Under the pieces are notes generated by a model. It saw nothing but the letters and a program-made list of their open reading frames with translations, did no database searches and was not told the DNA's origin. Source: Gemmatimonadota bacterium (lineage in GTDB: Bacteria; Gemmatimonadota; Gemmatimonadetes; Longimicrobiales; Gaopeijiaceae). From it: 64,000 bases of DNA. This document shows, piece after piece, positions 25,557-33,475 of this stretch. Each line of letters starts with the position of its first letter. The stretch's first letter is position 1. The position numbers and the translations under genes were made by a program. Location: the NCBI GenBank assembly GCA_007121455.1, contig SKKN01000013.1, positions 1 to 64,000 of the forward strand, in the 5' to 3' direction.

Positions 25557-26831
25557 ATGAGGACCGCCGTGGTCGCGGGATGCCGCACTCCGTTCACCCG
25601 CTCGGGAACCGCCTTCCGGGACCTGAACGCGATCGAGCTGGGGAGGATCGTGGTCACCGAGGTACTGGGTCGGTCGGGCGTTCCGCCGAAAGCCGTCCAG
25701 GAGCTCGTCTTCGGCACGGTCGTCCACAATCCCAAGGCGCCGAACATCGCGCGGGAAGTGGGCCTTGCCACCCTGCCGCGGACCGTGCCCGCCACCACCG
25801 TCTCGCGGGCGTGCGCATCCGCCAATCAGGCGATTGCAGACGGGAGCGGCCTCATCGCCCGCGACTACGCGCACGTCGTCGTGGCCGGCGGCGCGGAGTC
25901 CCTTTCGCAGATCCCGGTGACGGTCAGCGACCGACTCGCCAAGCGGCTGATGGCCGCGTCCAAGGCGAAGTCGGTCGGCCAGCGGCTCGGTGCGTTCCGA
26001 GGGCTTCGGCCGGCGGATCTCCTCCCCGCGTCGCCCCAGATCGCGGAATACTCGACCGGAGAGACGATGGGAGAGGCCGCGGAGCGGATGGCGAAGGAAA
26101 ACGGCATCTCCCGGTCGGCCCAGGACGAGTGGGCCCTCCGCTCCCACCAACTCGCCCTCCAGGGAGCGGAGGATGGGCGGATGGCGGAGGAGGTCGTGCC
26201 CGTCTACGTGCCGCCCCACTACGAAACGATCGTGGAGCGCGACAACGGGATCCGGAAGGATACGAGCCTCGAGGCGCTCTCGAAGCTTCCTCCCGCCTTC
26301 GACCGAAAGCATGGATCGGTGACGGCCGGCAACGCCTCCCCCCTGACCGATGGGGCGGCCGCCGTCCTCCTGATGTCGGAGGAAGCCGTCGGAACGCACG
26401 GTGTCCAGCCGCTCGGGTGGATCCGGAGCTTCGCCTTCAGCGCCGTGGATCCGGCCGGACAGCTTCTCCAGGGGCCGGCATACGCGGTCCCGGTCGCGCT
26501 CGAGCGTGCCGGGATCACGATGCGGGAGGTCGGCGTGATGGAGATGCACGAAGCCTTCGCCGCCCAGGTCCTATCGAACCTGCAGGCGCTCGACTCCAAG
26601 GCCTTCGCTCGGGACGAGCTCGGTCGGTCCGAAGCGGTCGGCCACCCGGATCCGGATCGGATCAACGTGATGGGCGGCTCGATCGCCGTCGGCCACCCGT
26701 TCGGAGCGACGGGCGCCCGTCTCACGACCACGGTGCTTCGGGAGATGGCCAGGCGGGATGAAACGTTCGGACTCGTGACCGTGTGTGCGGCCGGGGGACT
26801 GGGATTTGCGATGGTGCTCGAGCGGGCGTGA
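25557..26831 (+). CDS. Acetyl-CoA acyltransferase (thiolase)
   Basis: A 424-residue thiolase of the FadA/FadI type, which cleaves 3-ketoacyl-CoA or condenses acetyl-CoA. The nucleophilic cysteine is in SRACASANQAIADG, the catalytic histidine in GGSIAVGHPFGATGAR, and the second cysteine in CAAGGLGFAMVLE. The insertions around residues 140-180 are typical of the trifunctional-type FadI branch. ATG 25557, nine bases after AGGAG, starts exactly at the conserved MRTAVVAGCRTPF; an upstream extension is not conserved. No 3-hydroxyacyl-CoA dehydrogenase is beside it, so pathway membership is open. Confidence 0.93.
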   Translation: MRTAVVAGCRTPFTRSGTAFRDLNAIELGRIVVTEVLGRSGVPPKAVQELVFGTVVHNPKAPNIAREVGLATLPRTVPATTVSRACASANQAIADGSGLIARDYAHVVVAGGAESLSQIPVTVSDRLAKRLMAASKAKSVGQRLGAFRGLRPADLLPASPQIAEYSTGETMGEAAERMAKENGISRSAQDEWALRSHQLALQGAEDGRMAEEVVPVYVPPHYETIVERDNGIRKDTSLEALSKLPPAFDRKHGSVTAGNASPLTDGAAAVLLMSEEAVGTHGVQPLGWIRSFAFSAVDPAGQLLQGPAYAVPVALERAGITMREVGVMEMHEAFAAQVLSNLQALDSKAFARDELGRSEAVGHPDPDRINVMGGSIAVGHPFGATGARLTTTVLREMARRDETFGLVTVCAAGGLGFAMVLERA

Positions 26832-26842
26832 GATTCGAACGG

Positions 26843-27322
26843 TCAGACCGCCGCCCCTTCCCGGAGCGCCAGCCTGATCGCTTCGAAGTCCGGCATCGTC
26901 CCCGGATCCTCGCACACGCGTGAGTAGAGCACGCGGCCCTCGGGGCTCACCACGAATGCTGCGCGGTGGGCGACGCCGTGCATCCCGAAGAAGTCGTCGC
27001 ACTTCACTCCGTAGGCTTCGCTCACCTTCCGATTGAAATCCGAAAGGATCGGAAAGGCGGCCCCGCACTCGCGGGCGAACTTCTCCGTCACGAAGGGAGA
27101 GTCGACGCTGATGCCGATCACCTCCACGTCGAGGGCCTTCCACTCCTCGTATCCATGCGCCACGCTCATGAGCTCTTCGGTGCAGATCGGGGAGAAGGCG
27201 AGAGGGAAGAAGAGGAGCACGACGGAGCGCTCGCCTCGGTAATCCGAGAGGCGGAGGGGAGCCTCTCCCGGCTTGACCGGCAATTCGAAATCGGGCGCTT
27301 CCTGACCTACCTGGACCGGCAT
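26843..27322 (-). CDS. AhpE-like peroxiredoxin
   Basis: A 159-residue thiol peroxidase. The peroxidatic Cys47 lies in the conserved PLAFSPICTEE (P-x3-S-x2-C), and the arginine needed for peroxide activation is probably in the HRAAFVV segment. Length and motif fit the 1-Cys AhpE subgroup, although other cysteines (RECGAAF, VKCDDF, RVCEDP) could serve as resolving residues. It reduces peroxides or peroxynitrite in the cytoplasm with a thiol reductant, plausibly mycothiol-like or bacillithiol-like chemistry given the bacilliredoxin at 33043. It is monocistronic and converges on the thiolase. Confidence 0.92.
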   Translation of the reverse strand: MPVQVGQEAPDFELPVKPGEAPLRLSDYRGERSVVLLFFPLAFSPICTEELMSVAHGYEEWKALDVEVIGISVDSPFVTEKFARECGAAFPILSDFNRKVSEAYGVKCDDFFGMHGVAHRAAFVVSPEGRVLYSRVCEDPGTMPDFEAIRLALREGAAV

Positions 27323-27437
27323 CCTTCACTCCTCCGCGTCAGGGTTCACGCCGGGACGAGCCACAGTCCCGGAACTACTGGTGCAGCACCATCTTGGCGA
27401 GGGCGGTTCAAGGATACGCCTCATCCGGGAAGCGGTT

Positions 27438-27495
27438 CCACCCTCGTGACGGCCGTGGTGGTCGCACCGTCCGCCGGGGCGCGTCACGAGGGTGG
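27438..27495. repeat. Long-loop inverted repeat at the end of the Mo-hydroxylase operon
   Basis: CCACCCTCGTGACG at 27438-27451 and its exact complement at 27482-27495 flank a 30-base loop. The right arm covers the stop codon of the FAD-subunit gene, so the transcript of that operon would form a 14-bp stem across its end. There is no U-tract. It may end or stabilise the message. Confidence 0.45.
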
Positions 27496-28590
27496 CTCGT
27501 CCCGGAGCTGGATGAGGGCGCGCTTCACATACACGGGCACCATCGCGCGCCGCCACTCCGGATCGACGATGATGTTGTCGAGCGGACGGCACTGCTTCCG
27601 GGCCCGCTCGGCGAGGGCATCGATCACGTCGTCGTCGAGCGCCTCTCCTTCTGCGATCTCGTCCCACCCTGTCAGCTCCCGCGGCCGCGCGCCCAACGCC
27701 GTGACGACCCCGCGGAGCCGCTGCATCCGGCCACCGGGATCCACCCAGGCGGCGACTGCCACCGTGAGCAGGGGGAAGTCGATCGAGGCGCGCTGTCTGA
27801 GCTTCGAGTATCCGGAGCGCAGATGCAGCTCCTCATCTCCGTTGGGGCTCCCTCGAATGCGATTCACCGCCCCGTCGGCGTCGCCGCCAGCCGCGGCATC
27901 GACGTCGGCACCGCCAGGCGCCCCATCGGCGCCGCTCACGAACGAGAGTGGAATTAGAATTCTGGTTATGGTTTCCCCGGGGCCGCGCTGGTTGTTCCTG
28001 ATTCCGTCGGGGACGAAGAAGTCTTCGACCGGTACGGAGCGCGTGCCGGAGGGGCTCCGCATCTCGACGCGGGCCCCGAATGCGATCAGCGCCGGTGGGG
28101 TATCGGCGGAGTGGGCCGCGACACACTTCTTCCCCACCTTCGTCACATGGCATACGGTGCCGTCCTTCTTCAGGCAGTACCCGAGGGCGCGGCGCCAGAA
28201 CTCCGTCTGGTTGTAATAGGTGCAGCGTGTGTCGAGGCAGAGGTTTCCCCCGATCGTCCCCGCATTTCGAAGCTGGGGGCCGGCGACGTGCCCCGCGGCG
28301 GCAGCGAGGGCGGCGAACCGTCCGCGCACCTCCGGGTGCCGCGCGACGGAGGCGAGCGTCTCGGCCGCTCCAATCGCGAGCGCTCCACCCTCGCGGCGGA
28401 TCCCCCTCAGTTCCCCGATCCCCTTGAGACCCACGAGGTGGGCAGGCTCGAAGAGCCGATGCTTCATATTCGGGATGAGGTCCGTGCCCCCGGCGATCAC
28501 CATCGCATCGTCTCCGAAGCGGTGGAGGAGCTCGACCGCTTCGTCCAGCGACCGGGGGCGGTGGTATTCGTGGGGAGGAAGCCTCAGCAC
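27484..28590 (-). CDS. 4-hydroxybenzoyl-CoA reductase-type FAD subunit (beta)
   Basis: A 368-residue FAD-binding subunit of a molybdenum hydroxylase. The flavin loop is VIAGGTDLIPNM and the second FAD motif GTIGGNLCLDTRC. Most telling is the stretch after it, with cysteines in LDTRCTYYN, GYCLKKDG, TVCHV and KKCVAAH. That matches the extra [4Fe-4S]-binding loop unique to the beta subunit of 4-hydroxybenzoyl-CoA reductase. About 40 Gly/Ala/Asp-rich residues (from VSGADGAPGG on) are inserted before RQRASIDFPL, unlike the usual family. It is the last gene of the operon, 4 bases after the DUF1460 gene. The true substrate is not proven. Confidence 0.87.
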   Translation of the reverse strand: MLRLPPHEYHRPRSLDEAVELLHRFGDDAMVIAGGTDLIPNMKHRLFEPAHLVGLKGIGELRGIRREGGALAIGAAETLASVARHPEVRGRFAALAAAAGHVAGPQLRNAGTIGGNLCLDTRCTYYNQTEFWRRALGYCLKKDGTVCHVTKVGKKCVAAHSADTPPALIAFGARVEMRSPSGTRSVPVEDFFVPDGIRNNQRGPGETITRILIPLSFVSGADGAPGGADVDAAAGGDADGAVNRIRGSPNGDEELHLRSGYSKLRQRASIDFPLLTVAVAAWVDPGGRMQRLRGVVTALGARPRELTGWDEIAEGEALDDDVIDALAERARKQCRPLDNIIVDPEWRRAMVPVYVKRALIQLRDEPPS

Positions 28591-28594
28591 ACCA

Positions 28595-29665
28595 CTACCC
28601 TCCGGGCTCGAGGGGCCGGGCGATCATGACGCCGTCCTGTGCACCCAACCGGAGGATCCGCTCCGCCAGCGGAAGCTCGGTGATCTCCACGCTCTCCCCG
28701 ACGAGGGGGGCGTGGATCATGTGAATCCGGCCCTGGTGCCGAAGCGCGATCCCCGTGTGCGCGATGTCCAGGCCATCCACGTTGCTCGTCGTCGCGATGA
28801 TGTCGCCGTTCTGGATCTCGTCCTCCACGGACTCGATCCGGTCCTCCGGGATGCGGTACCGGGCGCGAGGAGCGAGCTCCCGCTCGAGCTCCTCCACCGC
28901 GTCCCGATACGCCGGAACCTCCGTGAGCTGGCGGTACGCGTCCGGGTTCGAGGACATGAAGTGGATCGGGCGCGTGTCCCGCTCCCCGCCGAGCTCCTCA
29001 GTCAGGTCCCGGACGAGACCGGATCCCTCGTTGTCCTGGATCCATTCCGAGAAGTAGTGGAGCCGGCTCGAATACCCGTCGAGCTCTCCACCCCGGTACC
29101 GGATGGAGGTGAGGATCTCCCGGTAGCGATCGCGCAGCGCTTCCTCGGATTCGAGCAGGTCCTCCGGCATCGTCCGAAGCAGAATGCCGATCGCGAGGAG
29201 GTTCTCCACGAAGGTGACGCAGTCCAGGGCCCGAAGGTTCACGACGAGGCCCTCGGGCCCCGGAAGCTCCAGCGTGCCCGGCTCGTACGGGGTGCCGACG
29301 AAGGTCGTGCCGACCATCGCCATGATCTCACCCACCGGGAGCCGGTGGAGACTCTGGCCCCTCGCCCACTCCACCGTCTCGCGAAGGATCGCCCAGTCCT
29401 CCTCCGTCTCGTGCACCGGCTCGCGAGGATCGAGTTCGGCGTCTCCCTCCGCGGGGGCACCCGTCCCCTCGGTACGGGTCTCGCCGACGGGCCCGGCGTA
29501 CCCGAAGGGCCGCGCCTCTCCGTAGGGAGAACGGTCTCCGCTCGACGCCCGCTCGAGGCCGGCCGACGCCGGTGGATCCTGGCCGTCCGTCCCGCAGGCC
29601 CCGAGGACCAAGGCGACCGCCAGGAGGATCGGGGAGCCCAGCTCAGTCCTAAGAAACGCTTTCAT
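28595..29665 (-). CDS. DUF1460 amidase-like lipoprotein
   Basis: A 356-residue protein beginning with a lipoprotein signal (hydrophobic segment, then LVLGAC) and a low-complexity linker of about 70 residues rich in Gly/Pro/Glu. The rest is a DUF1460 domain, described as N-acetylmuramoyl-L-alanine amidase-like with an NlpC/P60-type fold. The likely catalytic cysteine is in ALDCVTFVENLL and the histidine in DIAHTGI. It would act on cell-wall or other amides outside the membrane. ATG 29665 (GGAGG just upstream) overlaps the alpha-subunit gene by 17 bases. A secreted lipoprotein inside a cytoplasmic enzyme operon is odd. Confidence 0.82.
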   Translation of the reverse strand: MKAFLRTELGSPILLAVALVLGACGTDGQDPPASAGLERASSGDRSPYGEARPFGYAGPVGETRTEGTGAPAEGDAELDPREPVHETEEDWAILRETVEWARGQSLHRLPVGEIMAMVGTTFVGTPYEPGTLELPGPEGLVVNLRALDCVTFVENLLAIGILLRTMPEDLLESEEALRDRYREILTSIRYRGGELDGYSSRLHYFSEWIQDNEGSGLVRDLTEELGGERDTRPIHFMSSNPDAYRQLTEVPAYRDAVEELERELAPRARYRIPEDRIESVEDEIQNGDIIATTSNVDGLDIAHTGIALRHQGRIHMIHAPLVGESVEITELPLAERILRLGAQDGVMIARPLEPGG

Positions 29666-32225
29666 GTACCTCCTCTTCGATCGGCCTTCCGGGAGCCGTC
29701 GGCTTCTTGAGTTTCCCTTCCGCCCGCGCCTCGTTGATCCTCCTCCAGACGCGCGGTGGGGAGAAGGGCAGGGCGTCCATCCGGATCCCCACGGCATCGT
29801 GGATCGCGTTCGCGATCGCAGGGATCGACGGGTGGAGGGGCCCCTCCCCGGCCTCCTTCGCGCCGTACGGCCCCTCCGGATCGAGCGACTCGACGATGAG
29901 CGACTCGAGCTCCGGCGTGTCGAGGCTCGTCGGAATCCGGTAGTCCAGGAGCGAAGGGGCGTTGTGGAGCCCCTCCCGGCCCTGCTCGGCGCTCTTGAAG
30001 ATCTGCTCCTCCATCAGGGCCTCCGCGAAGCCCATGTAGGCCGACCCCTCCATCTGGCCCTCGACCAGCACCGGGTTCAGCGCGCGGCCGCAGTCGTGCG
30101 CGATCCAGATCCGCTTCACCTCGACGAACCCCGTCTCCACGTCCACGTCGACCTCGGCCACGTGGGCCGTGAAGGAGTATGCGGGAGAGGATCCGATCGT
30201 GCCGCCTCGGTACGACCCGTGGATGTCCTTCGGCGTGTTGTACCAACCGGTCGCCCCGAGCGTGCCGAACATCGCTTCCGCGAGCTGAAAGGCCTCCCGG
30301 ATCGGGAGCTTCCGCGCGGTATCGGGGGCGAAAAGGGCCCACCCGCCCGCGAGCAGCACCTCTCGGGGCTTGCAGCCCCACTCCCCGGCGACCGCGTCCT
30401 GGACCTTCCGCTTGAGCGTCCGTGCCGCGTCGATACATGCATTGCCCAGCATGAAGGTGACCCTGGAGGAATAGGCGCCCAGGTCGACGGGGGTGAAGTC
30501 CGTGTCCCCGGCAAAGACACGCACGTAGTCGAGAGGAACGCCCAGCTCCTCCGCCGCCACGTAGGCCACCATCGAGTCCGTCCCCTGTCCGATCTCCGAA
30601 GCGCCGCTGAACACCGCCACACGTCCCGACCGGTCGATCTGGATCTGAACCGCCGACTGGGGCATGTCGTTTGGGTAGACGGGGTAGTTCGTCCCCGAGA
30701 TGTAGCAGGAGCCCGCGACACCGAGGCCCCGGCCGAAGGGGAGCCTCCGCCACCGCTCCTTCCACCCGCTCGCGCGCTCGACGGCCTCGAGGCACTCGAC
30801 GAACCCGTTCGAGGTCACCCGGAGCTCGTTGACCGTGCGGGTATTGCCTCCCATCGCGTTCGAGCGACGGAGCCCGACCGGGTCCATCTCCAGCTTCTCG
30901 GCGAGCTTGTCGAGCTGCACCTCGAAGGCGAAGCGGGGCTGCACGGAGCCATGGCCTCGCTTCGGGCCGCACGCAGGTTTGTTCGTGTACGCCCGGACGG
31001 AGTCGAACCGGTAGGCGGGCATCGTATACGGCGCGGTGAGGAGCTGCCCGGAATAGTACGTCGTGACGAGCCCGAAGGAGGCATACGCCCCGCCGTCGAG
31101 CAGCACCTGCGCATCCACGGACTGGAGCTTTCCGTCCTTCGTGGCACCGGTCCGATACCGCATGTGGAACGGATGGCGCCCGCGGTGAGCGTAGAAGACC
31201 TCCTCCCGAGTGTAGAGGATCTTCACCGGTCGGCCCGTCTTCATCGCCAGGGCGGCTACGCAGAACTCGAGGTCGAACGGCTCCGACTTCCCGCCGAACG
31301 CGCCGCCCACCGGGGGCTGGATCACCCGCACCCGGGCCGGGTCGAGCTCGAGCACGCGCGCCAGCTCACGGTGGAGGTAGTGCGGCACCTGCGTCGACGA
31401 CCAGACGGTGAGCCGGCCGTGGGAGGACGGAACGCCTCCTTCGTGCTTTCCGGGCTGACCCCCCATCCCCGGCTCCAAGGGGAAGGTGAGGCCCCCACCG
31501 GAGGACAGGCCCCCCGCCTCCCGGCCGTCGGGTTCCCAGAGTCCGATGGCGCAGTGCGGCTCGATCGGGGCGTGCGTCGTCCCCTCGAAGAAGTAGGCTC
31601 CTTCGACCACGACGTCCGACGCCTCCATCAGCGCGTGGACCTCTCCGAAGTCGAGGTGCACCTTCTTCGTGATGTTTCCGTTCCAGCCTGCTTTTCGGGG
31701 CTCGTGGATGTAGGGGGAGTCCTCTCCTCCCGTCGCCTCCAGCGCTTTTCGGGGATCCAGGTAGGCGGGAAGCTCCTCGTACTCGACCTCGATCAGCCCG
31801 GCCGCCTCGATCGCGGTGTCCTCGTCGACCGCCGCCACCGCCGCTACCCCGTCACCGATGTACCGGACCCGGTCGACACAGAGGGGGTGCTCGTCCGGCG
31901 TCCAGGGAATCACCCCGTAGGTGTGGGGCATGTCACGACCGGTGACGACGCCCCGCACGCCGTCCAACGCCTCGGCGCGGGAGCTGTCGATCGAGACGAT
32001 GCGGGCGTGGGGATGGGGACTTCGGACGATCCGTGCGTGAAGCATCCCGGGGAGCGCGATGTCGTCCGCGTATCGGGCCTTCCCGGACGCCTTCGCGAAG
32101 CCGTCGACCTTTCGGAGTCGCGAGCCGATCAAGTTCAAGTCCGACTGGGAGTTGCGGCCATCCGGAACCCGCTGCTCGTCCGTGCCTCCAGGCCGGCTCT
32201 CTCCTCCTCCGCCCGTCTCGCTCAT
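29649..32225 (-). CDS. 4-hydroxybenzoyl-CoA reductase-type molybdenum subunit (alpha)
   Basis: A large catalytic subunit of 858 residues from the xanthine oxidase family. The N-terminal Ald_Xan_dh_C domain begins RYADDIALPGMLHARIVRSPHPHARI, and the Mo-pterin core has PPVGGAFGGKSEPF (as in HcrA/HbaC), RHPFHMRYRTGATKDG and, near the C-terminus, GPYGAKEAGEGPL with the catalytic glutamate region. It would reductively dehydroxylate, or oxidise, an aromatic or heterocyclic substrate. ATG 32225 overlaps the small-subunit stop (ATGA). The upstream extension of the same frame lies inside that gene and is rejected. Of all genes here it fits 4-HBCR best, but no benzoyl-CoA pathway gene is present. Confidence 0.9.
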   Translation of the reverse strand: MSETGGGGESRPGGTDEQRVPDGRNSQSDLNLIGSRLRKVDGFAKASGKARYADDIALPGMLHARIVRSPHPHARIVSIDSSRAEALDGVRGVVTGRDMPHTYGVIPWTPDEHPLCVDRVRYIGDGVAAVAAVDEDTAIEAAGLIEVEYEELPAYLDPRKALEATGGEDSPYIHEPRKAGWNGNITKKVHLDFGEVHALMEASDVVVEGAYFFEGTTHAPIEPHCAIGLWEPDGREAGGLSSGGGLTFPLEPGMGGQPGKHEGGVPSSHGRLTVWSSTQVPHYLHRELARVLELDPARVRVIQPPVGGAFGGKSEPFDLEFCVAALAMKTGRPVKILYTREEVFYAHRGRHPFHMRYRTGATKDGKLQSVDAQVLLDGGAYASFGLVTTYYSGQLLTAPYTMPAYRFDSVRAYTNKPACGPKRGHGSVQPRFAFEVQLDKLAEKLEMDPVGLRRSNAMGGNTRTVNELRVTSNGFVECLEAVERASGWKERWRRLPFGRGLGVAGSCYISGTNYPVYPNDMPQSAVQIQIDRSGRVAVFSGASEIGQGTDSMVAYVAAEELGVPLDYVRVFAGDTDFTPVDLGAYSSRVTFMLGNACIDAARTLKRKVQDAVAGEWGCKPREVLLAGGWALFAPDTARKLPIREAFQLAEAMFGTLGATGWYNTPKDIHGSYRGGTIGSSPAYSFTAHVAEVDVDVETGFVEVKRIWIAHDCGRALNPVLVEGQMEGSAYMGFAEALMEEQIFKSAEQGREGLHNAPSLLDYRIPTSLDTPELESLIVESLDPEGPYGAKEAGEGPLHPSIPAIANAIHDAVGIRMDALPFSPPRVWRRINEARAEGKLKKPTAPGRPIEEEVHESVS

Positions 32226-32755
32226 CGACGCCCCGCTCCGTCGGCGGAACCGGTTCGGATCCTCTCCGCCGCTGCCTCCACCGCGTTGTAGATCTTCGTG
32301 TAGCCGGTGCAGCGGCAGAGGTTGCCCGACAGCGCTTCCTTGATCTCCTCGCGGGAGGGTGCCGGGTTCCGCTCGAGGAGCCCCACCGCGGAACAGAGGA
32401 TCCCCGGAGTGCAGAAGCCGCACTGTGCCGCGCCGTTCAGGTCGAACTCGTCCTGGACGGGATGGGGCCCCGACTCGCGGGCGAGGCCCTCCACCGTGAC
32501 GACCTCGGCACCCTCCGCTTCCCAGACGGGCATGATGCAGGAAAGGGTGGCCACGCCGTCCACGAGCACCGTGCACGCCCCGCAGTCACCCTTGTCGCAG
32601 CCCTGCTTCGATCCCGTGAGGCCGAGCACGTAGCGGAGGGTTTCGAGCAGGGTGTAGTGGGTCGGGACACCGGCGATGCGCCGGTCCCCATTCACGTTCA
32701 GATCGACGATCCGGTTCGTAGCGCCCACGGACGATCCTCGGAAGCGAGCGGGCAA
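32222..32755 (-). CDS. 4-hydroxybenzoyl-CoA reductase-type [2Fe-2S] subunit (gamma)
   Basis: A 177-residue two-cluster ferredoxin subunit of the molybdenum hydroxylase. The plant-type cluster uses C53, C58, C61 and C73 (GCDKGDCGACTV, then LSC), and the second cluster uses C112, C115, C147 and C149 (QCGFCTPG, then NLCRCTGY). It passes electrons between the Mo centre and the FAD subunit. The ATG at 32755 lacks a clear binding site; GTG 32728 preceded by GAGGA is a good alternative and would remove nine unconserved residues. It is first in the operon gamma-alpha-DUF1460-beta and is coupled to alpha by ATGA. Confidence 0.93.
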   Translation of the reverse strand: MPARFRGSSVGATNRIVDLNVNGDRRIAGVPTHYTLLETLRYVLGLTGSKQGCDKGDCGACTVLVDGVATLSCIMPVWEAEGAEVVTVEGLARESGPHPVQDEFDLNGAAQCGFCTPGILCSAVGLLERNPAPSREEIKEALSGNLCRCTGYTKIYNAVEAAAERIRTGSADGAGRR

Positions 32756-33042
32756 CCAGGTGCCCCCGGGGTCGCCCTGCGGTGGAGGGATCGGGTAGCT
32801 CGATCATGGCACTGCTGCAATCCTACGATACCTTGAAGTTCATGACGCCGCCCGGTGGAGGCAAGCGGCGCCCTTTGTCCCGGGCCGGGCCCTCGACCGT
32901 CCACGAGCCGAAAGGAACCTCCTCGGCCCGGTCGTGGGTATGCAGTAAAGTCCGGGCGGCTTGTCCGGGCGAGCCCGTCGGCGGGAAGATCCCGGCGGCG
33001 GGCCTGAACACACCTCTGCACCCGCATTAGAGGTACCAAAGC

Positions 33043-33459
33043 ATGCCTTATCCCGACCTGCTCGTTCAGCCGATGCGCGAAGACCTCGTCCGGCTTGGAT
33101 TCCGTGAGCTCCGTACGCCCGACGACGTCGACGACGTGCTCGCCGGCGCGGACGAGCCCGTACTCGTCGTCGTGAACTCGGTCTGCGGCTGCGCCGCGGG
33201 CGCGATGCGTCCTGCCGTGGCCCTTTCGCTCCGGGGAGACGTGAGTCCCCCCGTCCTCACCACCGTGTTCGCCGGGCAAGACGTCGAAGCCACGCAGAAG
33301 GCGCGCGAATATTTCGTCGGATACCCGCCGTCCTCCCCCTCCGTGGCGCTCATCAAGGACGGACAGCCCGTCTTCATGCTGGAGCGGCACCGCATCGAAG
33401 GCAGAAGCGCCGAAGAGATCTCCAGTGATCTGGAGTCCGCATACAAGGAGCACTGCTGA
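33043..33459 (+). CDS. BrxA/BrxB-family bacilliredoxin
   Basis: A 138-residue thioredoxin-fold protein of the YphP/YqiW (UPF0403) family. The CxC active site is C48-G-C50 in VVNSVCGCAAG, and FAGQDVEATQKAREYF and PPSSPSVAL are family hallmarks. In Bacillus these remove bacillithiol from oxidised proteins; here a bacillithiol-like or other thiol is inferred. ATG 33043 follows AGAGG. It sits 17 bases before the ALDH7 gene and is probably cotranscribed with it. It is divergent from the Mo-hydroxylase operon across 287 bases, in which no motif stands out. Confidence 0.92.
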   Translation: MPYPDLLVQPMREDLVRLGFRELRTPDDVDDVLAGADEPVLVVVNSVCGCAAGAMRPAVALSLRGDVSPPVLTTVFAGQDVEATQKAREYFVGYPPSSPSVALIKDGQPVFMLERHRIEGRSAEEISSDLESAYKEHC

Positions 33460-33475
33460 CCCGCGCTTCGGGCCC

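Noticed and set aside
29664-32291. A long open frame of 875 codons on the plus strand, antisense to the molybdenum subunit gene
   Set aside because: High GC makes long antisense frames common. The minus-strand reading has the family motifs, the subunit gene order and coupled starts, while the plus-strand reading has none.
32756-33042. Riboswitch between the Mo hydroxylase and bacilliredoxin operons
   Set aside because: GC-rich short stems are present, but I could not fit any known riboswitch consensus such as TPP, cobalamin, SAM or Moco.
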